64,000 nt of DNA from Straminergon stramineum (Eukaryota; Streptophyta; Bryopsida; Hypnales; Calliergonaceae), in assembly GCA_963920665.1 (NCBI GenBank), contig OY987271.1:6265350-6329349 (forward strand), given 5' to 3'. A model generated the notes under the pieces. It had not been told where the DNA came from. It saw only the letters and a program-made list of their open reading frames with translations, and did no database searches. Positions 12,141-24,849 of the stretch are shown here, one piece after another. The position numbers and the translations under genes were made by a program. The first letter of the stretch is position 1, and each line of letters starts with the position of its first letter.

Positions 12141-13445
12141 ACATATCCATGGTAATAGGTCCACAATATAAATTTTTGATATACTTTGAGATAATGCTTT
12201 GGAAATTCTTAACTTATTCACACATTGTCCAAATAAAGCATGCTAAAGTGCATTAGAGTTCTCTTTCACTTGCCAATAACATACTACAGAAAGAATTTGT
12301 GTTTGATAATACTAACTACGCTCTATTAAATTAAATAACAATTATAGGTGCAAGTAAATAATTCCACTTCAAATTGTTGAAATAAGCATTTGAGCTTGGT
12401 CCATTATTGAACTATCTAAATTTCTATCATATCTTATTGGTAGTCAAAAGAATATTTTAGATTTTCTTCATTTGCTTTTTGGGATAATATATGAATAAAA
12501 TATGAATTTTTAAGCAATGAAAAGAGGTACTCAAAATTGACCTTAGGTTTTCATATTCAAAAGGCTAAATTTTAAGGCAAGACTCTAGACATCGCTTTTT
12601 TGCAAACAATTCACAATATTGTATCTTGTATTTTTGAAGGGATGGTGGTGACTCAATTTGACAAAGCTTCAATTAATAAAATTGAAGACAAACACCTTAG
12701 ATTATTTTTTAAATTATTTTTTCAAAACCTAAGAATTCAAGAACCGGTGTCAATTTAGGTTGTTAACAAAAGATATGGGATAATCCACATCTTTGTCAAT
12801 AGTCGTATATGTATTCATATTTGTAGGTTGTATCCACATCCATGTCTATAGCCATATCTATTTGTTGTTTGGATGTTTTAATTTTCATATTTTGTAATCC
12901 AATTGCCTAAATCATTTTTTGAAATGGGATGGTTGGTGTTTTTGAAGGGATAGTAGGATAGATACTTTACCCTCCTAATCACTCGTAATGTAGGACAAAC
13001 CAATGCCACAAATCACCTAATTCCAATATCTATTAGACTCTCCCATTTGTGTCAATTACCCACCCATTACTACAATCTTAGTAACCCTTTAGCATCATGA
13101 CATTGCATTTAGGGAGGGGACATGTAAGCATATGATTTAGCATGGGTCTATCTATGCTTTATCAATTTTAGTCCCAAAAAATTTTGGAAAAAGTATATAA
13201 ATTTTTTTTTTTGCTGGAATGTCTTCATTTTGCTTCCAAATGACTTCTCTCAAATTTTTCAATCTCAGAAAAATAGGTGAGTTGACAAATAGCTTCTTCA
13301 AGGTACCTAGATAGAAAATTTGGGTGGTAATAATCAAGTTGATTTACCTTATTCACTTGAGAATTATCTTCTTAACAAATCCTAGTTATGGTTTACATTG
13401 AAAAACAACACTTTTTGCTACCAATTCTACTTCTCAAATGATTGA
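12140..13445. other. AT-rich intergenic sequence
   Basis: No gene seen. A short stretch near 12780-12860 repeats 'atccacatc...tctatagcc' words in degraded form. Other similarity is to AT-rich repeats near 33250 and 55250. Confidence 0.5.
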
Positions 13446-13657
13446 TTAACCCTTATACGACGCCAAGGACATTTTTTGTGTGATGGATGACAAAGACTCT
13501 TCCTATGTTCATCCTTCAAATTTTGTGCAAAAAGATGAGATCTTGCACAGTAGTTTGAACTCCAATGATTCTCTTTGGGTTTTTTAAAAGAGGATGATGG
13601 CACACGATTCCAAAAGAGATGATTTCCATGGTCACTGATCCGTCCTTAAAGGGTTAA
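13446..13657. mobile_element. TTAA-bounded miniature element, 212 bp
   Basis: Begins TTAACCCTTATACGACGCC and ends GGACGG..TTAAAGGGTTAA-like; the reversed right end reads TTAACCCTTTAAGGACGG. The first nine bases match exactly and the following AAGGAC block recurs at a slightly different offset. TTAA at both edges is the only candidate target duplication. No coding frame. Confidence 0.6.
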
Positions 13658-14241
13658 AAAAGGGACATGAATAGATAAGTTTAGTTAAGCTTAGTAAGTT
13701 TGTACCCCCCAAAATGCTGAACTATTTGTAGTTAATTGCTTGTGTGATGTCATTTATGTGTCTTGTCTTGGAAAGGCGAAGGAGGGATTAGAGCGGTGTG
13801 GGACTTGCATGAATGGTGTCCGCTAATTTTTGATGCTGTGCACAATAACCCACTTGCACGTGATCCGTGACATTTGGATATTATTTAGGTTCGTGTTTAT
13901 CAATTGCACTAAAAGGGGCAACAAAGGGGACGGACCCCGTCCCAGTGAGATAAAAGGCCCCTCGGACTACCAAGTGCACAACTCTCTAAGTTATGAGGGG
14001 AAAGGAAAACTAAAAGCCATATCTTACAACTGCAGCAGCACTGCTGGAATGGAATGGAATGGAATGTGTCCCTCTGGAGGCCTCGCCGTATCTTATGCTC
14101 ACAAATTTAAAAAAAAAAATGGGAACAACTCTTGTTCCTGTTTTGCTGACTAAGAAAACTAGTTTCTGATGGATCTAAAGTTATTCTAGAAAATGGTGGC
14201 ATTCCTTTTCCTTTTCCTCTTTATTTCTTATCCTTGGTTCT
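13658..14241. other. Spacer with a moderately GC-rich patch
   Basis: A plus-strand frame of 107 codons (13830-14153) spans the GC-richer part, but its translation has no recognisable domain and ends in low-complexity sequence. A (GGAAT)4 run lies at 14046-14065. No gene called. Confidence 0.45.
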
Positions 14242-14910
14242 TTAACCCCTAAGGTTCCAAGGCCTTTTATTCATCAAATTCCACTCAAAACTGCCATTTC
14301 TATTGTGAAATGCAAGAAACTTTAGAAATTGTTTTTTTTCACATGATGAAACATAGGATTTTGGACTAGACTAGTATACGAATATGGGAGAAATTTCATA
14401 AATTGTGACTACATCAATTGCAAGATATTTGTGTTTGAAGTGAAGAAAACTGGGTTTTTTGCACCTTGCTTGACTAGAATTAAAGGCTTTGAATCTTCTT
14501 AGCTTATATTTTTGCACTACCAATGTTGAACTTAAATATATTTATATTGAAGAATTGAATTGAAATTCTAGGAAAAAAATTCAAACAACACACACTTGAT
14601 TTTTATTCTTTAAAAAATTGTTATATAGAAATAGGTACAAGATTGAAGGAAATCTAAATTGTAATAGGTCTAAGATAGAATTGAAATGCAATAGTCCCAA
14701 TGGTGAGATTGTTTTAGGAAGTGAACTAAACCATGTTGAACTCTTTTTTTTTGAAAAACTATAAAAATTGCATTAAAAAATGAATCCTATAAGTTACTTT
14801 CTTAAAAAGATGCTTAGATTGCCCATTAAACAAGATTGTCTATAATTTTCTCATCACTAGTCCAAGTAGAATGAATGAATCTTTTCATATAGACAAAATA
14901 TTTTGGCAAG
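14242..14910 (+). mobile_element. TTAA-bounded element lacking its right end
   Basis: Starts TTAACCCCTAAGGTTCCAAGG and is colinear with the element at 61120-62046 for most of its length. Shared blocks include ACTCAAAACTG, TTGCAAGATAT, GTGAAGAAAAC, AAAAATTGCATT and AACAAGATTGTCTATAA. The right part of the partner (from about 61800) and its terminal repeat are missing, so this copy is truncated or too diverged at that end. Confidence 0.7.
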
Positions 14911-15039
14911 AATTTGAAATGGATTGAAGAAAATGCAAGTTTATTCTACAAAGTTGTCATACAAGTCTAGATACTAATTGTGAAAGAACTCTTAAAGAAA
15001 AGCTTGAATTATTTTTATTTCTATTCATTAATGCATTCG

Positions 15040-16750
15040 TATCTACATTAATACAAGATGATTTGATAATATAATGCAATAGAAATATCCACTATCGTAG
15101 TGTTATACTAAAGACAATGTATAGCATTTGTAGTAGAACTTGAGTTAGTTTAGTCCATCATTTGTATGTAAAAATATTTTAGTATATTATAGAATTTGAA
15201 TTGTTTGATGTATTATGATTTTCTCTTAAAAAATTTATACTAAATGAATGCCATGAACTTAAATGTTTGCATACAATAAATTTTTGACTAAATAATGTCT
15301 TTTGGTGATGATTGTGTAATGTATTAAATTTTGTAGGATTTCCTATGTAGTAGGAAAAGAGAACTTTTTGAAACCCAATATATCTCCCTTCCAAATTTTT
15401 TAATAGGAAACATATAAAAGTATGAGAAACAAAAATAGAAAAGGATATTGAAGATTGTAAAGAAATAGTTTAGAAATATTGGTCTGCTATTCTTCATCAT
15501 TACATTATCTTTTAGAATTTTAGTTTTTGTAATGTACTAAGAAACATACTCACTAGATGATTACTAACAATGAAAAATGATTTTAGCATTTGTATTTTGC
15601 ACTGTTTAATGTACTCAAGATGTTTTATTCTACAAAATAACATTTATAATATTTATCAATCAACAAACATTGCTTTAGATTCCTATTCGAGATTAGAAAA
15701 TTTATTCAATATCAAAATTTTAAAATATTTAATAATATAATTTTTCTTTATATAGATTTGATGGTCATCTAAAATAACAAATGGGAATTTTAGGTGTAAC
15801 ATGTAATAAATATTTATGATTTTCTTGCAGTGTTTATGCATGCATCAAAAGTCTACCAAATGTCTAATGTGATACTATAAATAAAAGATAGGATGGGCAT
15901 ATCCTTATCCAATTTGTCTACAACTACAATAGTTGATAGATACAAGAATTGTATAAAAATGAAGGATATGGTGGACACATCCCTATCCAAAGTGGCCTAC
16001 AACTATAGTAGTTGACATGTACATGAATTGTACAAAAGTGAAGAATAGAGTGGGCATATCCCTATCGAAGAGGGTGGGCATATCACTTTATATATGAATT
16101 GTATAAAAGTGAACAGCAAGGTGGAAACATCCCTACAAAACCTAAACCAACAACTATTGTACTTGATAGATACATGAAATTGTACAACTCTTTGATAGCT
16201 TTTGTTTATTATTTGCTAGTCTATTAGAAAGTTCATATGGTATCTTAATTTGCAAAAATGGATACCACTATTTTGACAACAAACTATATTTTTCTATTAA
16301 TGACAATAAATTTTGTTTTGTTGGCAACTTTTGATATTGCTTTACTAAAAATATTTGATACAAATTTACAGATAAGATTCAATATAGCTTTACAAATAAG
16401 ATTGGTATTGTTTGATGGCAACATTTAAATACCTTTTGTAGTCAATATTAGATATATTTTTATGGGGATTATAAGTTATTATTTTATTGAAATCATTCAT
16501 TACTGTATTCACTATTTGTCACTTTGGAAAAGTTGATATGGTAGCTTGATTGGTAGCAATAGTCATCACTTATTGACAATTTTTGATATTGTTGTACTAG
16601 AAGTATTTGATACAACTTTATAAAGGAATTACTTTATTGGAAACGTTCAAGCCATTTTGTTAGCAACATGAGATACTTCATTGCCATTGCAGGATTAAAT
16701 ATTATTTTTCTTGACAACATCTTATACTATTTTATTGTCTGATTTTCTTA
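15040..16750 (+). repeat. Diverged direct repeat, copy 1
   Basis: Colinear with 18890-21190: shared blocks include AATGCAATAGAAATATCCAC, TTTAGATTCCTATTC and ACCAAATGT. This copy lacks the 0.8-kb TTAA-bounded element found in copy 2 and shows the bases GTACTCAAGATGTTTTA (15611-15627) where it sits. No coding capacity is seen apart from fragments of the 24-bp repeat in its last 500 bp. Confidence 0.75.
15890..16190. repeat. Tandem repeat, about three and a half copies of 78-79 bp
   Basis: Units carry GTGGGCATATCC-like, ACTACAATAGTTGATAG-like and GAATTGTATAAAAGTGAA-like blocks, recurring at about 15898, 15976 and 16055. A partial unit follows. Copies are diverged. The array is not obviously present in the second copy of the larger repeat. 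Confidence 0.75.
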
Positions 16751-17340
16751 GAAATTTCTTTTTCTAATTTCTTTTTTCTAATATATATATGGAGAGAGAG
16801 TAGAACTTCTAGTTTAAAAAAAAATTGTCTTGAGAATCTAGAAGTTTGAAACCTTCAACTAAGCAATAATTTGGCCAAATAATGACAAAACTTCTATGGT
16901 GAATTATGCACATGTTACTTTTCAATTTTCATTTCATTTTTTCCTAAATAATTAAAATAATAGATATAAATTTTAGTTCACATGAATATTCTTAATCAAA
17001 ATTGCATTCAAAAACTAGAAACACACAAAGTTTGATTTATAGAAATATAATTAATCAAAATGCAATTTTAATTCATTGTTCAAAATTTAAAATTTTTTAA
17101 TGTGATGAATTAATATTATATGATTAATTTTAGAAAAATATTTTAATCTCAAAATTGAAAGTACAATCTTTCTTATTCTCTTAAAAAATTTTAAGTGCAC
17201 TAGTTTAGAGGGACATTTTACAATTTTCACACTCAAAATTCCAATCAAACAAGAAAAAAAATCATAGAGACTAAATCTAGTGTTTGGTGATCTTGAATAT
17301 CATAAATATTATATACCAAAGTTGTTCATACCTCAAAGTT
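16751..17340. other. AT-rich intergenic sequence
   Basis: Contains a short TA then GA dinucleotide run near 16785-16800. Otherwise nothing recognisable. Confidence 0.5.
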
Positions 17341-18078
17341 TTAACCCTTAAATCCCTTAGGTGCCAAATCTTAGCTATTAGGTGACAATGGAAGCTTGTT
17401 AGAGGAAGCAAATAAACTTTTTTTCATCCAATTTTTTCTTGGGTTGGTCCACTTGTTCTTTCCACTTGTTATGTGCTGAAAAATATCATCATGGGTGTCT
17501 TGCATTTTTTTGGTATGAATTTGGATGTGTGTGCCATGGATTACCTTGTAGTGTATTTGACAACTTCTAGCTTTTTGCACTAGATCCAAGTTTCACCCAC
17601 GATAATGATCTTTTTTCAATTTGATTTCAACTAATGAAATGAAAATAATTAAGTCTGTTTCTTCATTCAATTGGAAAATTTCAAGAATTTCCCAAAAAAT
17701 GAATATTTTATTACTATGTGAACATTAGGCCTATTGCCATGGTCTACTAAAATACTATTTATAGAATGCCTCAAAAAGTTGGATTGCATTAAAATATTGT
17801 TCACTATAATGTATTGTTCTTGTCAAAATTTCAGATTTTCAACTAATTTGGTTTTGGATATGAAATTTTTCCACTTATTCTTCCAAAAATCACAATAATT
17901 TCAAATCATCACCAATAAATCTGAAAACTTTATCACTTATAGAAAACATGTGATTTCATTTCTAAAAAATAAAATAAAATAGTTTTCACTCAAACCTAGT
18001 TGCAAAATAGAGGAATCAAAGCAAAAAAAAGAAATTGAAACACATTACATGATCATAGGCTCCATCCTTCAACGGTTA
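17341..18078. mobile_element. Possible TTAA-bounded element, 738 bp
   Basis: Begins TTAACCCTTAAATCCCTTAGG; the reversed right end is TTTAACCGTTGAAGG. The ends resemble the other TTAA-bounded elements but only weakly match each other. The interior is AT-rich; a minus-strand 72-codon frame (17371-17589) has no recognised motif. A LINE-like insertion lies 26 bp to the right. Confidence 0.4.
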
Positions 18079-18103
18079 AAGCACAAATGAGATAATGAAT
18101 TTT

Positions 18104-18450
18104 TATGACACAAATGAAACGGACTTTCATTGGAGAAGATTAGATACAAAGTTACCAGCCACAATTAGTTTGGTAGGGAACACAAAGAACAACAAGGACC
18201 ACTTACAAGGAACAACAAAGGACTGAACAAATCGATAAGACATGAAAGCCACCACAAGAGCTTAGCACAGAGGAAGTTGTGAGGCCTCTCACAACCAATT
18301 GAGAGAGGCGACAACACACTATCGTTGTACCAATGGAGATGGTCCAGGAGTTTGGAAGCCGAAGCTCGTGTAGGGGCTGGAGGCCATCTATCTCGATATA
18401 TTGTCCATTGACCTTCACCGCAAAGAGGTCAAAAATGTATTTGCACTTTA
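18104..18450 (-). mobile_element. Longest copy of the LINE-like family, about 347 bp
   Basis: The minus-strand 3' end (GTGGCTGGTAACTTTGTAT, then CATTTGTGTCATAAA) matches the short copies elsewhere. This copy continues about 270 bp further upstream than they do, through GC-richer sequence. Direct repeats of 20 bp with one mismatch (core GAGATAATGAATTTT) flank it at 18084-18103 and 18451-18470. A minus-strand frame reads through the insert without a stop but matches no LINE domain I can name. It shows that the parent element is larger than the 50-100-bp copies. Confidence 0.85.
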
Positions 18451-18470
18451 CAAAGGAGATAATGAATTTT

Positions 18471-18889
18471 AAAGTAAGATAGTCATTGAAAGCAATGCAA
18501 GTGAATGACATTTGTTGTATCCATAAATTACTAAGATTCTTTTATAAATTATAATTGATAAATTACTAAGATTGTTTTTGTAAAGAAAAAATTCTAATAG
18601 TTCAAAGAATTATAGGTATGAGTAAAAATCCATTAATTGTTTATTTTATGCATGTTAGTTTTAATTAGTAAGGAATTAACACAAGTTCATATTGCCAATG
18701 CATACACCATTACTTGGATGCCTTTAAAATTTGCAAGAAATATAGTTTTCAATATCACATAAATGAAATTCAAAAATATATAATGAAAAAAAAGTGCTAA
18801 ATAGTCTAAAATCAAATTAGCAACCAATAATACAGTGAGGAAACATAAACAACATAATCCATTTGTAATCTATAAATTACACTATTCAA
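18471..18889. other. AT-rich intergenic sequence
   Basis: Nothing recognisable between the retroposon insertion and the start of the larger repeat. Confidence 0.5.
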
Positions 18890-19487
18890 TCTCATAGATA
18901 CAACAATAATAACAATGTGAAGATGTTTTGAATAATACAATGCAATAGAAATATCCACAATTATAGTATATATTGTGCTCAATACAATGTGCACCCATTG
19001 TAGTATAAGATGAATTAGTTTAATTTGTTCTTTGCCAATATATGATTTTCTTGATTTATAATATGGAATTTGTTTGTTCAATACATTCTAATTTTCTCTT
19101 AATCAATATTGATGCATTAAACCTAAATAGTATGGTTAAGGTCTATAATGTTTAGACTAAATAATGTCTCTTGTTGATGATTATGTAATATATCAAAACT
19201 CTTAACTTTTTATATTCATTGTAATAAGGGAATCAAAACTTTGAATTTCCATATCAAATACTTATTTATGAAATAAACTTTTAATAGTAAAATACAAAAA
19301 ATATGAGAAATATCAATAAAAGAGGTATTAAATATTCAAAAGAAAAATTTAGGAAATACTAGTTGAGTATTTTTCCTTATTAAAGTTTCTTTAAAATTTC
19401 CAACTCTCGTAATCTAATGAAAAAACTCACTCATTATTGAGATGATTACATTGAAATTTTATTTGAATTTTATTTTCTATAATGTAC

Positions 19488-20285
19488 TAACCCCTAAGTG
19501 CCCGAGCCTTTTGGACAAGTGTGTTTTCCTATGAAAAAAGAACAAGGGCTTATAATTATCCCCAATGAAGCAAACTATTACTTTTCAAAATCTAATTGTG
19601 TAGTTATTTAAAGAACTTGTTTATCAACGTGCTTCCTTGTTTTGAATATGAAACTACTTAGGAGTTGTGAGATTTTAACAAAAAAAATGTATGTATCCTA
19701 TTTTTAGTATGCTATTTCAGAAATTTGCATGTAAGAGTTTTTTGGGATTGGATGTGACAATGAACGACTAAATTTTTTGTTAGCACACTAAAATGCACTT
19801 CCAAAACCTTCAGTTCAAATGAAGAGCTATCAAATTCATTACACAACCCACCTTGCAATTGTTGAAATGCAATTTTTTAGATGTGTAGAAATGAAAATTA
19901 ACTCCAAATCAACACTTGCATGTTTAAATTTTCATTGTTGAAAATCATGAAACCACTTTATCCTTTCCATTGGGACCATTTTAAAAACAAATGGATAAGT
20001 ACAATTTTTTAGATCTCAAATCAAGTGAAATTGGCAAACTTTGCTCAAAGATTGGAGATGAAGCATAATTAGTAGGCTTCCACTAATGGTACATATATAC
20101 CTCTAAAGACCTCTCAAAAATCAAATATATACCATTTTCAGTGAAAAATAATTTTTTTTATTAGTTAACCTTCAAAACTGCCCCCAATTTTTTTTTAAAC
20201 AATCAAAGGAATTTTAGGGCCCATACCAAAATGTACCAGAAATTTCAGATCAACCGTAAATGGTCAGTGGGAAGTTAGGGGTTAA
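19488..20285. mobile_element. TTAA-bounded element with a related empty site
   Basis: Left end TAACCCCTAAGTGCCCGAGCC; right end, reversed, TTTAACCCCTAACTTCCC. The flanks AATGTAC (left) and AGATATTTTAGTCTA (right) are contiguous in copy 1 of the host repeat, where TCAA (15615-15618) stands at the junction. This is what an insertion duplicating a TTAA-like target would give. The interior of about 790 bp has no coding frame. Confidence 0.7.
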
Positions 20286-20639
20286 AGATATTTTAGTCTA
20301 TATAATAGCACTTGTATTATTTTTCAATTACCAGACATTATTTTAGATTCCTATTCAAGAATAGTAAACTTGTTCATTATCAAGTTTTTATAATTTTTTA
20401 TATTAACAAAGACATTAATTACTTTATATAGATGTGATAGTTCATCTAAAATTTCACCTAAGAATTTCAGGTGGGACATCTAATAGAACTTTATGATATT
20501 CTTGCATATTTTTACATGCATTGTTCAAAAGCGTACCAAATGTTTGATATGATAGTCGATAGATACAAAAAAATGTACAATGTTTTCTAGATTTCATTCA
20601 TTGTTTGTCCATATGTTGGAAAGTTTATATGGTGACTTG

Positions 20640-21150
20640 ATTGGTGGCAACAAATACTCCCTAAATGATAACATTTGATATTACTTTACTAACAACATTT
20701 CAAATTTTTCTTTAATAATAACATATGATATTCTTTTTTTAACATCTATAGGTTCTTTAATGACCAAAAAAACATACTACTTACAATATAGATTTGATAC
20801 AACTTTATAGATGATGTTAGATACTACTTTACTAAGAATATTTGGTACCCCTTTGTTGGCATCATTCAACACCCTTTAGTTGACATCATCCCATATTGAT
20901 TTATATGCAAAATTGGACATTGCTTTATTGACAACGCTGGATATTACGTTAATAAAAAGATTGGATACAACTTTGCAAACAAAATTGTGTACCACTTTAT
21001 AAACAACAGTGGATACCACTCTATAGATAATATTTTGTACCACTTTTTTGGCAAGATTAGACATTGCTATAGTGACAAGATTAGGTATTACTTTTCATGC
21101 AATGTTCATATTTCTTTACAAACAATAGTGGACATGACTTGACTAATTAC
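20640..21150. repeat. Degenerate 24-bp minisatellite
   Basis: From 20915 the starts GGACAT, GGATAT, GGATAC and GTGTAC fall at 20915, 20939, 20963 and 20987, exactly 24 apart, and the pattern continues on both sides in degraded form. Since 24 is a multiple of three, the minus strand reads as an octapeptide repeat of the type KVVxNxVx across a 62-codon frame (20876-21064). This is more likely a by-product of the period than a gene. Related fragments occur at 16260-16740. Confidence 0.8.
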
Positions 21151-21190
21151 ATTTGACATTGCCTTCTTTCTTCGTAAAATTTGTTCAAGT

Positions 21191-23244
21191 AACACCTTTT
21201 AGAAGTTACCTTCTTTAGTCCCTAAAGGACAATAAGCTCATGTGGAGCTTTTTGAAGGTTCAATAGGGTTCATACTAGGTCATTTTGGAACGGATGAAAG
21301 TAAAATTTTTAACAAAATTACATGCTTGAATTAGCTTCTTGAAAACATATATTTTTTCATGATTGGATGCCTGAATTAAAAATTATGGGTCTCAAAAGTT
21401 TATGAGTAGCTCGGGCAACATTCTAATAGATTGGGCAAGTTGTCAAGCAAGTAAGTTGTGAATATTTTTCCATCAAACTTTTAATGCATATCTTGCAATC
21501 CATGATGCTAAACAGGTTGAAACTTTTTTCACACATTCTCAAAGTGTTATTGTTTAGCAATGTTAAAAAAAAAATTCATTATTTTTTTTCCAATTTTCAT
21601 TCAATGTACTAAAAATAGCAATTTTAGAATAAATTTAGAACCATTAGCTCAAATTTTAGTGTAAATTCATAAGATTTAAAAAAAAATCTACTTAATTAAG
21701 AGAGGTAAATATTTGTGTCAACCATTAGGATTTTGAATGTTTTTGAAATCTTGTTCATGTATTTGCTCTTTTATTGCCACCCTTTCAATGCAAGATTTTT
21801 GTGAATGTTTGACACGCCAATTATCTTTGAAAATTGGCATACAAGTAATTAATCTAACTACCTATCCAAATGATCTATATTTCTAAAGTTGAATCAATCT
21901 ATGTTGATCCCTTTGGACAAGGCCCAAATTTCTTTTATTTCTAACTTCAAACATACTAATCTCGCAATCTACATAGTCAAATGGTCTAAATTTTTTTCCA
22001 CAAATTTCTTTAGTACTCTAGTTGAAAGTTTGTAAAATGTCTTAATATTTCGTTATGTTCAATGCACTAGAAAATGAATGTTTTGGGCACTTTTTGTGAA
22101 AAATAGTCAAAAAACTTTAGGATTACATATTGAATCTCTCTATTTGTAAGCGCTTGAATTTTGGGCCTTGTGAGTATTCATGCTCTTATGAATATTTTTC
22201 ATAAAGGGTATGATGTACAATTTATTTTTTCTATCTATAATATATATTAAAATAGTTAGTGCAATGGTTGATATAGTCCAACAATTAATATGATAGCTAG
22301 TATGCTAGTTTTAATTATGAATGTAAGACTATTTTCTAATAGTTGATATAACTAACAATTTTAATCATCAAAACTAAACCCCCAAATTTTCTAATGTCAC
22401 ACATGTGCTTTGTTATGTAAACAAAATACTGAGAGTGTAGTTAGTTGGGATAGTTTTTGGTCCAAAGACTTAAAAAACATTTACAAGTCAAATTCATTTC
22501 CAAAAAAATAGATAACTTCAAATTTGTGTTAAATTATTATGACTTATTGTAAGGCTATGTTATTTTTATTTAATCATCTTTTTAGTGATTATTGTATGAG
22601 AACTTCTTACAACAAAACATAATTTAATTCAAGTTTCATTGCTCATACTAAGAGATTGTGGTTTCCAATTGATGAACACAAACCTAAACCATGAGTTCAC
22701 AAAGGAATATACAACTTCCATGAAAAATTAATTGGAAATGATGAAAAGGTTGGAGTGAAACATCAACTTCAAGAAATAATTTGGTCTTGGTTTGAAAATT
22801 GAAGTTGTCTAATTTGAATTGTGAATTACATCTAGTACATGGTTAAAGTTCCAATGTTATCATCAATATTTCTAAACTTTTACAAAAATCCCTTCTACGA
22901 TTGATTACATATCAAATATTGATAATTTTAGAGTAAATTCTATTATCAATTTGCAAATATAAAATTTTGAATGTAATAATTTTAAATCTAGAACAGTAAA
23001 TAAATAATTAGAGGTCATTTTTGGATGTCATTTTTTAAATTGCATAAAAAAATGATTTAAAAGTATATTATAGAATATTTATGAAAATGACTTTTTTAAA
23101 TTTTCATAGATCAAGTGGTATTTAACTAGTACAAGAACTACATAAAATTTGGATGGATGAAAAATGCATCCCTTAAATTTTAAAATTTTTAGGGGCACTT
23201 TGCATCCTAAAAGAAAATGGACTATAGAACTCTCATGTATCAAT
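21191..23244. other. AT-rich intergenic sequence
   Basis: Two kilobases with no gene and no repeat I can delimit. Short frames only. Confidence 0.5.
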
Positions 23245-23488
23245 GGTGCTAATGTGTGAGTCCAAGAATGCGAGCTTGTGAGCATTGAGCTTACATTTTA
23301 GGTATCTATAATAAAGATACCCCACACTATAGAAGGTGTATGTATCATAAACTCTTATAGTATGGATATTTGTAACATATATATCCTATAATCATAGATG
23401 GTTTCTATGGTAAATATACCTATAATTTAGGTGTGTAGTATTATAGGCTCATGGTCTCACATTCCTATGCTCACATAATAGTACCCCT
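23245..23488. mobile_element. Inverted-terminus element, copy B
   Basis: Left GTGCTAATGTGTGAGTCC..GAGCATTGAGC; right, reversed, ACTATTATGTGAGCATAGG..ACCATGAGCC. The core has the same AT-rich words as copy A (ATAGAAGGTG, CCTATAAT). Flanked by 15-bp direct repeats with one mismatch, CTCTCATGTATCAAT / CTCTCATGTATTAAT, at 23230-23244 and 23489-23503. A further half-copy of the terminal sequence lies near 23600-23650. Confidence 0.75.
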
Positions 23489-23939
23489 CTCTCATGTATT
23501 AATCTTTGAACTCCACACAATCATTTTGAAAAACTTGATTTTAAATTCCTACTTTCAAAAAATTGTTCTTTATGGAAATCAGTGATACTATTTTGTGAGT
23601 GTGCAAGGATGAGCCTATGAACTTTGAGTAGGGATTATGTGAGTGTTGAGCTCGAAAATTTGAAAAAGCATTAGAAAACTTAAGAATATCTTTAAAAATA
23701 GATTCCATCTTAAAATTTGGATCAAAATTTATTATTTTTAGTAAATTTTAGTACCTACTAGCATGTATCTATTATCGTGGATATGTAGGATTTAGATGTA
23801 AATTCTTGTTGAAGAAGGATAATGACCGAATTGGAAACTATCCTATTAGTATATTAAGTTCGTTCCAAGGGAGATGGTCAAGTAGGATATTACTATGCTA
23901 ATAGGTTCTATATCTAAAATCAAATATCTTGACTTATTC

Positions 23940-24680
23940 AATAACCCAACTTGGAATTCCATACCCAAAAACATAACTACAACGACATTGCAAACTCAAT
24001 TTGGATGTTGACTTAAATTAGTACAAGTCACATTCCATCAAATACACCAATTCAGCTTAAATACTCTATTATTTTTATTTCTGAATTGGTGATAAAATCA
24101 CCGTTACAATCAATATTTTTCTCTTTATTCTCCACTCACTTTCTCATTCTTCTCAGCACACTTCATTACGAATTTCTCCCAATTGCAAACATCCAACTAG
24201 GACATAAACACACAATCCCAAAACATTCCAACATCACGCATCTCATCAAATATATAACACACACACACACACACACACACACATATCCAATTTGGAAACA
24301 CTTCCAAAACAAAGAAATACACAGCTTCACCAAGCTGGGACATGACTGGACTCACTCAACAGACGGTAAAGACAAATGAAATAAAAATCAGACCAAATAG
24401 GAATTCCAAACTTGGCGGTTACCAATTTGGAAGAGACAACTCAACCACTAGTTAACTACCAAATTGGAACAGCACATGCAACTGCCACACACATAAACAA
24501 TTCCAAATTGGAATTAACTTCTAAACAATCAACCAACTGGACTTGACACCCATCCCACATACAATCCGACTTGGACAAAACTATCACCCATTTGGATTAC
24601 AGACCAGAAAATTTGGAATCTAACTAGAAAGCCGGACTGTTCCAATTAGGAATTCACCCATCCAATTCAGTACAAACATC
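23940..24680. repeat. C-rich region dense in CCAATTTGGA-like words, with an AC microsatellite
   Basis: The near-palindromic word (T)CCAATTTGGA or its reverse recurs about a dozen times at irregular spacing, for example TTCCAAATTGGAATT near 24503 and ACCAAATTGGAAC near 24460. The plus strand is again rich in C and poor in G. A run (AC)13 lies at 24257-24283. A 97-codon frame (24086-24379) crosses the microsatellite and is not a credible gene. Confidence 0.6.
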
Positions 24681-24849
24681 CATTCAAAATTCATCCACCA
24701 TTCAAAAACACACCAAATAGAATTCAACCAACACATTAAAACACACAATTAAGACACAAAATATACAAACAATTAAGTCAAAAACAATCAAAGACACCTC
24801 AAAATCAGCCAAAAATTTATAAGAAAAAATCCTAATCAGCATTCTACAA

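Larger units (their letters stand above)
18890..21190 (+). repeat. Diverged direct repeat, copy 2, interrupted
   Basis: Second copy of the 15040-16750 repeat. Left part 18890-19487 and right part 20286-21190 align to a continuous sequence in copy 1; the interval 19488-20285 is an inserted TTAA-bounded element. The overall order of blocks is conserved, while sequence identity is modest. Confidence 0.75.

Noticed and set aside
20876..21064. 62-codon minus-strand frame with repeated VV motifs
   Set aside because: Fully explained by the 24-bp tandem period, a multiple of three; not called as a gene.
24086..24379. 97-codon frame running through the AC microsatellite
   Set aside because: It is carried by the dinucleotide repeat (Thr-His run) and C-rich composition.
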